A DNA stretch of 7,398 nucleotides from CAWEHT01 sp963808455 (GTDB taxonomy: Bacteria; Chloroflexota; Anaerolineae; CG2-30-64-16). The stretch is taken from contig CAWEHT010000318.1 of the NCBI GenBank assembly GCA_963808455.1, positions 1 through 7,398 of the forward strand, read 5' to 3'. Below, piece by piece: positions 1 through 7,398 of this stretch. The position numbers and the translations under genes are program-made. The notes under the pieces were generated by a model. It searched no databases, had not been told where the DNA came from, and worked only from the letters and a program-made list of their open reading frames with translations. Numbering within the stretch: position 1 is the stretch's first letter; each line of letters begins with the position of its first letter.

Positions 1-1243
1 AGCCCCAGACCTGCCCAACGCGGTCGAAGCGATCGTGAATACGCCCACGGCGAGGGTTATCACAATCGTTGCCACTCCGACGCCCATGGAATTGCTGCCA
101 ACGCCGTCGCCGGCGGACCTTCAGCCAGCGCCTGCCGGCGCAGCCGCTGAGGCATCAAGGGTCGCTAGCGCCGCCGTGCCTTCTGCCAGCCCTGTGCCCG
201 TCGCGGCCGAGAGCAGCGGCCTGTTCCCGAGGAAATGCGGCGCATAGCTATCTATCGGCAGTCCGCACCGGCAGTAGTGAATATCACAACGCAGATCATG
301 GCCTCGAACTTCTTTTGGGGCGTGACCCCGGAACAGGGCAGCGGATCGGGCTGGCTGTGGGACAACCAGGGCGATATTGTTACGAACTATCACGTCGTGT
401 CAGGCGCTCAGCAGATCGAGGTCAGTTTCGGCGGCACCCAGACGATGCCGGCCAAGGTCGTCGGCACCGACCCGATCAATGACCTGGCCGTCGTCAAAGT
501 GAACTCGGTGCCGGCCGGGGCGTGGCCGCTGTTGCCCGGCGTCTCGGCCAACCTGCAGGTTGGCCAGACTGCCATCGCCATCGGCAATCCTTTCGGCCAG
601 TTCGAGCGCACCCTGACGGTCGGCGTCATCAGCGCGCTCGATCGCACCATCCAGACAGAGAACACGGTGCTCGCGCGGGGTGATCCAGACCGACGCGGCC
701 ATCAACGAAGGTAACTCGGGAGGCCCGCTGCTCGACTCGAGCGGGCGAGTGATCGGCGTCAACAGCGCCATCTACTCGCCCAGCGGCACCTCCGCTGGCG
801 TGGGCCTGGCCATCCCCATCGACAAGGTGCGCGCCGTAGTCCCGGTGCTGCTCAAGGGGCAGCGCTACCCGCACCCCTGGCTGGGCGTCGAGCAGCTCGG
901 ATATGAGCTGACGCCTGAGCTGAGCCAGGCCCTTGGCCTGGCCATCCAGCACGGGCTGCTGGTGGCCCAAATCTATCAGGACAGCCCGGCGGAGCGGGCA
1001 GGGCTGCAGGCCGGTCAGCAGGAGGTAATCATCGGCAACCGCCGCTACATCACGGGCGGCGACATCCTTTCAGCCATCGACGGGCATGAGCTGACTTCCT
1101 GGGACGACCTGACGGCCTACCTGGAAGAACATACCCAGGTGGGCCAAAAGGTGACGCTGACGGTCGTCCGCAATGGGCACCAGACGGAGCTCGAGGCGAC
1201 GCTGGCGGACGTGCCCGATTCGTTGCAGTCGAGTCAGGAGTGA
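1..1243 (+). CDS. htrA: HtrA/DegP-like S1C serine protease with PDZ domain, 5'-partial, two frameshifts
   Basis: Likely an exported serine protease of the trypsin-like S1C (HtrA) family that degrades or handles misfolded proteins outside the cytoplasm. The reading frame is open from base 2, so the start and any signal peptide lie upstream. About 70 residues of Pro/Thr/Ala-rich linker come first, then the protease core. The catalytic triad is complete: His in TNYHVV (codon 391-393), Asp in DPINDLAVV (481-483) and Ser in GNSGGPLL (716-718). A single PDZ domain follows from about 880 (PWLGVEQLG) to the end. The frame moves twice: a missing base between 151 and 247 (best placed near 210-232), then an extra base near 668-676, where NTVL-RGVIQTDAAINEG should read through. 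The two shifts cancel, giving 413 residues inside the window after correction. The family call is secure; the exact subgroup and substrate are unknown. The shifts are probably sequence errors. Confidence 0.88.
1236..1240 (+). promoter_or_regulatory. Ribosome binding site of the ABC-F gene
   Basis: AGGAG lies 10 bases before the ATG at 1251, inside the last codons of the protease gene. It supports the choice of that ATG and suggests that the ABC-F gene is translated from the same transcript as the protease. Confidence 0.55.
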
Positions 1244-1250
1244 TTCGGTT

Positions 1251-3191
<1,941 letters not shown>

Positions 3192-3199
<8 letters not shown>

Positions 3200-3220
3200 G
3201 CAGACCGAGTTTGTTATACT
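3192..3220 (+). promoter_or_regulatory. Candidate sigma70-type promoter with extended -10 before coaE
   Basis: TTGGGT (3192-3197) and TATACT (3215-3220) are separated by 17 bases, and TGT directly before the hexamer forms an extended -10 element. The -35 box matches only in TTG. Transcription would start near 3227, leaving a leader of about 20 bases before the ATG at 3246. The site sits in the only gap ahead of the tightly packed coaE-to-rsmE run, which is where a promoter is expected. It is recognised by eye only. Confidence 0.5.
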
Positions 3221-3245
3221 CAGCTTGCAGTTGAGGTCTGAGGCC

Positions 3246-4388
3246 ATGGCGGTAGATCGAAAGCCAAAGCCCGTTGTCATTGGCCTGACCGGAGGCATCG
3301 GCAGCGGCAAGAGCGCCGTTCTGCGGACGCTGGAAGCGCTGGGGGCCCAAGGCATCGACGCGGACCTGGTCGGCCATGCTGTGATGACGCCGGGAGCAGC
3401 TGCCTATGAGCCAGTGCTGGCCGCTTTTGGCGCCGGGATCCTGGCCGCGGACGGGCAGATTGACCGGCGGCGGCTCGGACAGCGCGTGTTCTCGGATGCC
3501 TCGGCTTTGGCGCGCCTGGAGGGCATCTTGCACCCGCTGGTCAGTGAGGCCATCGGGCGGTGGCTGGCAGTTGCCATGGCACCGATGGTGGCGATCGAGG
3601 CCATCAAGCTGCTGGAAGCCGGCATGGCCCGGACCTTGTGCGACCAGGTCTGGGTGACGGTCTGTTCACCGCAAACGCAGGCGGTGCGGCTGGCCCAGTC
3701 GCGAGGTATGCCGGCCGACGAAGTGGTGCGGCGGAGCGCCATGCAAATGGACCAGTCAGCCATGATGGCGCTGGCTGATCGCGTCATCGATACCAACGGC
3801 ACCCTGGCAGCGATGCGGGCGCAGGTCCTGACTGCCTGGGCCGAGCTGCACCTGCCCTTGCCGCCGCTCGAGGTCAGAGCTGCCACGCCTGGCGACGCCG
3901 ACAGCATTGCGACGGTGCTGAACGCAGTCATGCGAGCGGGCGGCTCGGCAGCTGCCGATCGAACCTTCGATAGCGGTGACGAAAGAGCTCTCCTGTCCAG
4001 CCTGCCCGCGCGAGCCACCGTGACGATCGCATTCGCCGGCGGTGCGGCAGCCGCTTTCCAGACGCTTGATCGCTACGGAAGGCACGCCGGCCTGATGGAT
4101 CACGTGGCAACGATCCGCACCTACGTGCCGCCAGCCCTGCATGAATACGGTGTCGGCGCAGCGCTGGCGAGGGCCACGCTGGCCTACGCTCGGGCAGCCG
4201 GCTACGCCAAAATTGTGGCCAGCGTCCTGGCCGATGACCCTGACGCGGAAAGTTACTATCAGAGATTGGGGTTCTTGCCCGGGGGCCGGCTACGCCGCCA
4301 GGCACGGGCCGAGGACCACGAGATAGACTTGTTGTTTTATGAGCTGTTCTTGGATGAGATAGAATCTGCGATCGGAGGCATGGGATGA
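3246..4388 (+). CDS. coaE: Dephospho-CoA kinase fused to a C-terminal GNAT acetyltransferase domain
   Basis: The N-terminal half is dephospho-CoA kinase, which phosphorylates the 3'-hydroxyl of the ribose in the last step of CoA synthesis. Visible are the P-loop GGIGSGKS (residues 16-23), IDADLVGH (37-44), DRRRLGQRVF, the LHPLV motif, the Arg-containing QAVRLAQSRGM and the C-terminal ADRVIDTNG. Usual CoaE proteins end near 200 residues; this one has 380. From about residue 207 a GNAT domain follows: start EVRAATPGDADSIATVLNAV, acetyl-CoA-binding loop HEYGVGAAL (299-307) and the C-terminal YYQRLGF. It most resembles the YncA/phosphinothricin acetyltransferase type; the substrate is unknown. 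The frame is unbroken and both halves look intact. The frame is open upstream to a TTG at 3192, but ATG 3246 has GAGG 9 bases ahead and starts just before the P-loop, so it is preferred. The stop overlaps the next start by 4 bases. Confidence 0.92.
   Translation: MAVDRKPKPVVIGLTGGIGSGKSAVLRTLEALGAQGIDADLVGHAVMTPGAAAYEPVLAAFGAGILAADGQIDRRRLGQRVFSDASALARLEGILHPLVSEAIGRWLAVAMAPMVAIEAIKLLEAGMARTLCDQVWVTVCSPQTQAVRLAQSRGMPADEVVRRSAMQMDQSAMMALADRVIDTNGTLAAMRAQVLTAWAELHLPLPPLEVRAATPGDADSIATVLNAVMRAGGSAAADRTFDSGDERALLSSLPARATVTIAFAGGAAAAFQTLDRYGRHAGLMDHVATIRTYVPPALHEYGVGAALARATLAYARAAGYAKIVASVLADDPDAESYYQRLGFLPGGRLRRQARAEDHEIDLLFYELFLDEIESAIGGMG
4374..4378 (+). promoter_or_regulatory. Ribosome binding site of the small membrane protein gene
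   Basis: GGAGG lies 6 bases before the ATG at 4385, within the end of coaE. It makes the short downstream gene credible and favours ATG 4385 over the ATG at 4380, which is in the coaE frame and is followed by a stop after one codon. Confidence 0.65.
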
Positions 4389-4588
4389 ATCAACTCCGCA
4401 AGATATGGTTCGCGCATCCGAACCTGGTTTCGTGGGCCGCGCTGGCGGTTGGCATGGTCATTATAGTCGTGTTGTCGGCGCGCAGCGTCGGTTTCGCGCC
4501 CGGCCAGTGGGCCGCGATCGTCGGCGCGACGATCCTCCTGGCCGGATTATGTGTTTGGATCATCAGTTGGGAAGATGATGGCAAATGA
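4385..4588 (+). CDS. Small membrane protein with two predicted transmembrane helices
   Basis: A 67-residue protein I do not recognise. A basic N-terminus (MNQLRKIWF) precedes a hydrophobic segment at about residues 14-32, a short loop with one Arg and Gly/Pro (33-41), a second hydrophobic segment at 42-62 rich in Ile, Leu, Ala and Trp, and an acidic tail (EDDGK). The charges predict both ends in the cytoplasm. It is supported as a real gene by a strong GGAGG site, an ATGA overlap with coaE upstream and another ATGA overlap with dnaJ downstream, and an unbroken frame. No function is suggested by the sequence. The tight coupling says only that it is made together with CoaE and DnaJ. Confidence 0.8.
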   Translation: MNQLRKIWFAHPNLVSWAALAVGMVIIVVLSARSVGFAPGQWAAIVGATILLAGLCVWIISWEDDGK

Positions 4589-5725
4589 GCAAGCGTGACT
4601 ATTACGAGGTCCTCGGCGTGCCGCGTGATGCGGACGAGAACGCGATCAAGAGCGCCTACCGCAAGCTGGCATTGCAGTATCACCCCGATCGCAACAAGGC
4701 CGCGGAGGCGGGCGAGAAGTTCAAAGAGATCAACGAAGCTTACGAGATGTTGAGCGATCCGCAAAAGCGCCAGCTTTATGATCGCTTCGGTCATCAGGCT
4801 ACCCAGGCAGGGTTTGGCCAGGGCGGGCCGCCCTTCAACGGCGGCGGCTTCGGCGGCTTCGGCGACTTTGGCGAGATCTTTGAAGAGTTCTTTGGTGGCC
4901 GGCAGAGCGCCCAGCGGGGCCCTGCCAGGGGCGCCGACCTGCGTTTCGACCTGGAGCTCACCTTCCAGGAAGCGGTCTTCGGCACCGAAAAGGAGATCGA
5001 GGTCACCCGGTTGGAGATCTGCCCGCAGTGCCGCGGCAGCGGAGCCGAGCCCGGCACGACCCCGATCCGCTGCCCGCAGTGCAACGGGACGGGCGAGGTG
5101 CGCCGGGCCCAGCAAACGATCCTCGGCCAGTTCGTGAGCGTCACGACCTGCCCGCGCTGCAACGGCGAGCGCGAGATCGTCGAACTCCCCGTGTACCAAG
5201 TGCCGCGGGCAGAAGCGCGTCCCGACGACGCGCAAGCTCTCGCTGGCCATCCCTGCCGGCGTCAACGACGGGACTCGCATACGTCTGGCGGGCGAAGGCG
5301 AAGCCGGTGAGCGTAGCGGGCCGGCGGGCAGCCTGTTCGTATTCTTGCACGTCAAGCCGCACCCTATCTTCCGGCGTGAGGAGAACGACATCCTGCTGGA
5401 CATGCCGGTGAACATCGTGCAGGCTGCTCTGGGTGCCGAGATCGAAATCCCGACCCTGGAAGGCCCGACCAAGCTGAAGGTAGCTCCCGGCACGCAGCAC
5501 GGCACAGTGGTCCGGCTGCGGGGCAAAGGGGTGCCGATCCTGCACAGCAACCGCCGGGGCGATCAGCGCATCAGTATCCGGGTCATCGTGCCGGAAAGGC
5601 TCAACGAGAAGCAGCGCAAGCTGTTGCAGGAGCTCGGCGACACACTGGGCATGGAATCGCTGGACAAGGACAACCGGTCGCTCTTCGAGAAGATCCGCGA
5701 CGGCATCGGCGAGGCTTTGGGATAG
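4585..5725 (+). CDS. dnaJ: Chaperone protein DnaJ (Hsp40, type I), one frameshift
   Basis: Co-chaperone that stimulates the ATPase of DnaK and delivers unfolded client proteins to it in the cytoplasm. The J domain occupies residues 1-70 with the HPD motif at 33-35. A Gly/Phe-rich segment follows (about 72-108). The zinc-binding region has all four CxxCxG repeats: Cys146/149, 163/166, 189/192 and, after frame correction, 203/206. The third repeat has GER in place of the usual GxG ending. The C-terminal substrate-binding domains run to the stop at 5725. The corrected length is 379 residues, normal for DnaJ. One extra base near 5188-5192, between LP and CTKCRG, shifts the frame; uncorrected, translation ends at 5310 and loses the fourth zinc motif and the client-binding part. 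ATG 4585 overlaps the preceding stop by 4 bases, so translation is probably coupled. No CIRCE operator is seen. Confidence 0.94.
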
Positions 5726-5781
5726 GTCAAGCCGGAAGGATGATTTTCGTTGTGAGATGCAACTGATGATGGTAGGGCCCG
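5726..5781. other. Short gap between dnaJ and prmA
   Basis: 56 bases with no convincing terminator hairpin, promoter or small gene. A GGTAGGG stretch at 5771-5777 is a weak, close ribosome site for the ATG at 5782. Two ATG triplets at 5766 and 5769 are in another frame and meet a stop within ten codons. The gap probably lies inside one transcript. Confidence 0.5.
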
Positions 5782-6808
5782 ATGGATTGGATTGAAATTT
5801 CCGTGGTTGCCGACGCGGAGGCCGCGGAAGCCGTGAGCGAGCTGTTCAACCGCATCAACGGCCGGCCGGACGGACAGGGCGGCGCGGCCATCGAGATCAG
5901 CGGTTTCGACCCCGTGGCGGAAGCGCACCAGCCGGTCTTCACCGTGCGCACGTACCTGCCGGCACGGGCAGAGGGCACCTCTGAGCGGCGCCGTAGGATC
6001 GAGGAGGGGCTGTGGTTTCTGGGAAGGATGTACCCCCTCGCCGATCCGGCAGTGCGCCTGCTGGCCGAGGAGGACTGGGCCAACGCCTGGAAGGCGCACT
6101 ATGAACCGCTGCGGATCGGGCGCCATTTCGTTGTGATCCCGGCCTGGTTGCAGCCCGCCGCGCCTGCCTCACCTGACGAACCGGCAGGGTCGCTCCGGCT
6201 CGAGCAGGACGATCTTCCGCTGATCCTGGACCCTGGCATGGCTTTCGGCACCGGCCTGCACCCGAGCACCCAGCTGTGCCTGGTCATGATGGAAGACATC
6301 CTGCGCGCCGGCGACCGCGTGCTCGACGCCGGCTGCGGATCGGGCATCCTCAGCATCGCTGCGGCACGGCTGGGCGCGGGCGAAGTATGGGCTTTTGATA
6401 TTGACCCGATCGCGGTGGCCGCCACCGGCGAGAACGCGGCCCTGAACAATCTGCCGATCCCTATCCATGTCTTCGAGAGCAGCGGGCCAGACGGTGGCAC
6501 GCTGCCGACGGCGCTTGCCGGGGGATCGCCACACCGAGCCGGGGAATGGGAAACAGGCAACAGGCAATCGATCCTTCGACGTCATCCTGGTCAACATCCT
6601 CCTGCCGGTGATCGCCGAGTTGCTCGAGGGCGGGCTGGCGCGTTGCCTGGCCCCCGGCGGGCGAATGATCCTGTCCGGTGTGATCGCAGAGCAAGAGCCT
6701 CAGCTGCTTGCGGCGCTCTCAGAGCACGGTCTGGCGATGGCTCACCGGCTACAACAGGGCGATTGGATCGCGGCGTGCACCGATTTTTTGTCTCCCCGCA
6801 GCAATTGA
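5782..6808 (+). CDS. prmA: Ribosomal protein L11 methyltransferase PrmA, one frameshift at a heptad repeat
   Basis: AdoMet-dependent enzyme that trimethylates ribosomal protein L11. The N-terminal L11-recognition domain starts with MDWIEISV. The linker holds DWANAWKAHYEPLRIG. The methyltransferase domain shows DPGMAFGTGLHPST (from residue 150), AdoMet motif I VLDAGCGSG (180-188), the acidic loop DIDPIAV and, in the shifted frame, FDVILVNILLP, followed by PGGRMILSG and a C-terminus ending at 6808. The first part is in frame +1 and the part from about 6570 in frame +2. Corrected length is about 340 residues, slightly long for the family. The excess lies in the segment between HVFESS and FDVILVN, which contains the tandem heptads at 6542-6569. 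Removing either one 7-base unit or all four units rejoins the two halves. ATG 5782 is chosen because it gives the usual PrmA beginning. Confidence 0.9.
6542..6569 (+). repeat. Degenerate tandem heptad repeat inside prmA
   Basis: Four successive 7-base units can be read: GGGAATG, GGAAACA, GGCAACA and GGCAATC, all fitting GG-N-AA-N-N. In another phase, AACAGGC is perfectly duplicated at 6552-6558 and 6559-6565. The stretch is poorer in C and richer in A than the coding sequence around it. It resembles short tandemly repeated heptamers (STRR) described in cyanobacteria, but a shared origin is not shown. Both 7 and 28 leave a remainder of 1 when divided by 3, exactly the frame change seen in prmA. 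Confidence 0.6.
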
Positions 6809-7377
6809 GCCACCGGCCGGTCACGCTGACGGGCGCGCAGGCGCACCAGGTGGAGCGCGCGTTGCGCTTGCGCGCGGCCGACAGCGTGGTCTTGCTTGAC
6901 AACAGCGGCATGGCCTACGAGGCCACCATCCTCGCGCAGCGGCGTGCTGGCGTGGAGCTTGCCGTCGTGCGTTCCTGGCCCGCCGGCGGTGAACCCGGCG
7001 TCTTTCTGACGCTCTTCCAGGCGGTCATCAAGGGCGAGCGCTTCGGCTGGGCCCTACAGAAGGGCACCGAGGTGGGGATCAGCCGTTTCGTGCCGCTGAT
7101 CTGCGAGCGCAATGTGGTTGAAGACCGCCAGGCCTTCGCCGGGAAGCGCGCTCGTTGGGAGCGCATCATCCAGGAAGCGGCGGAGCAGAGTGGGCGGGGG
7201 CGCTTGCCGGAGCTGGCAGAGTGCCGACGCTTCAGCGAGGCATTGCTCGATCCGCGCGGCTTCGGGATGCCCCGCCGGCCTGGGCTCCCCAGTGCGTATG
7301 CAGGGAAGGCCTTCGGCAGCGGCGTCTGTCATTCGGAGCGGGTATACGAGCCAGCCTGCGCCACAGCGAGTCGCTAG
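6775..7377 (+). CDS. rsmE: 16S rRNA m3U1498 methyltransferase RsmE, catalytic 3' part missing or interrupted
   Basis: RsmE methylates N3 of U1498 in 16S rRNA using a SPOUT (knotted) AdoMet domain. The GTG at 6775 opens MHRFFVSPQQL, a typical RsmE start, and overlaps the end of prmA by 34 bases. The N-terminal PUA-like domain (HQVERALRLRAAD, VLLDNSG) and the first part of the catalytic domain (FQAVIKGERFGWALQKGTEVG, read here as two adjoining motifs, then ISRFVPLICERNVV and EAAEQSGRGRLPEL) are well conserved to about codon 162. After LLDPRG at about 7260 the similarity stops. The GPEGG AdoMet loop and the final LGPRILRxETA motif are absent from all three + frames before the window ends, and the frame closes with TAG at 7375-7377 after some 38 unrelated residues. 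As it stands the product would be inactive. The upstream frame is open into out-of-frame prmA sequence, which is not part of this gene. Confidence 0.82.
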   Translation: MHRFFVSPQQLSHRPVTLTGAQAHQVERALRLRAADSVVLLDNSGMAYEATILAQRRAGVELAVVRSWPAGGEPGVFLTLFQAVIKGERFGWALQKGTEVGISRFVPLICERNVVEDRQAFAGKRARWERIIQEAAEQSGRGRLPELAECRRFSEALLDPRGFGMPRRPGLPSAYAGKAFGSGVCHSERVYEPACATASR

Positions 7378-7398
7378 CGACGAAGTCCCCGCAGGGGG
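7262..7398. repeat. Possible dispersed repeat interrupting rsmE, continues past the window
   Basis: Sequence after the last RsmE-like codon has no coding likeness in any frame. It contains a TGTCATTCGGAGCG core (7327-7340), whose + frame reads CHSER, the hallmark of a widespread non-coding bacterial repeat often mistranslated in databases. It also contains several palindromes: AAGGCCTT (about 7306-7313), GTATAC (7342-7347), the perfect 12-base GTCGCTAGCGAC (7370-7381), and a short CCCC/GGGG hairpin at the very end (7387-7398). The left edge is set only by loss of RsmE similarity. No flanking direct repeats or transposase can be judged because the right edge is outside the window. Confidence 0.5.

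Noticed and set aside
5185..5201. Programmed +1 frameshifting at CCC-G in dnaJ
   Set aside because: There is no stop codon or rare codon at the slip site and no known regulated shift in dnaJ, and four other indels occur nearby, so sequence error is simpler.
4390..5550. Long open frame on the minus strand, 386 residues
   Set aside because: It lies opposite the membrane protein gene and dnaJ, which have strong family or context support. Its translation has no recognisable motif and is a typical GC-rich shadow.
7054..7332. Minus-strand frame of 92 residues across the rsmE end and the repeat
   Set aside because: Half of it is opposite conserved RsmE codons and the rest is repeat-like sequence with no protein likeness.
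5782..7377. A single 531-residue frame that would be a PrmA-RsmE fusion protein
   Set aside because: The middle part (about 6575-6774) is prmA sequence read out of frame, and the true PrmA C-terminus is in frame +2. RsmE has its own typical start at GTG 6775. The fusion is produced by the prmA frameshift.

Overview
This is a GC-rich, gene-dense bacterial window in which every gene lies on the + strand. It carries ordinary housekeeping genes: a secreted HtrA/S1C-type serine protease (5' end outside the window), an ABC-F ATPase, dephospho-CoA kinase fused to a GNAT acetyltransferase domain, a small two-helix membrane protein, DnaJ, ribosomal protein L11 methyltransferase PrmA, and the 16S rRNA uridine methyltransferase RsmE (3' part lost or interrupted). 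The Pro/Thr-rich linker ahead of the protease, the style of the ABC-F N-terminus and the overall gene set suggest a Chloroflexota (Anaerolineae-like) genome, probably from a metagenome. That assignment is an inference from sequence style, not from a search.

Layout: 1-1243 protease; 1251-3199 ABC-F; a 46-base gap with an extended -10 promoter candidate; 3246-4388 coaE-GNAT; 4385-4588 membrane protein; 4585-5725 dnaJ; a 56-base gap without clear signals; 5782-6808 prmA; 6775-7377 rsmE remnant running into a repeat-like sequence that reaches the window end. coaE, the membrane protein gene and dnaJ are joined by two 4-base ATGA stop/start overlaps, and rsmE starts inside prmA. Transcription therefore probably begins just upstream of coaE and runs as one unit to rsmE. 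The order dnaJ-prmA-rsmE is the same as in the Bacillus subtilis dnaK operon, but here coaE stands in front instead of hrcA-grpE-dnaK.

The striking property of the window is the number of broken reading frames. The protease has two opposite indels, ABC-F has one inside Walker A, dnaJ has one inside the zinc-finger domain and prmA has one at a degenerate heptad repeat. Except for prmA, each is cured by adding or removing one base, and the rest of each protein is well conserved. That pattern looks more like sequencing or assembly error than gene decay. The prmA case is different, because the shift coincides with tandem 7-base units whose gain or loss changes the frame. RsmE loses family similarity at about position 7260, where sequence resembling a dispersed repeat begins.

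I found no new defence, mobile or biosynthetic system. The items most worth following are the CoaE-GNAT fusion, the heptad repeat in prmA and the repeat that interrupts rsmE.
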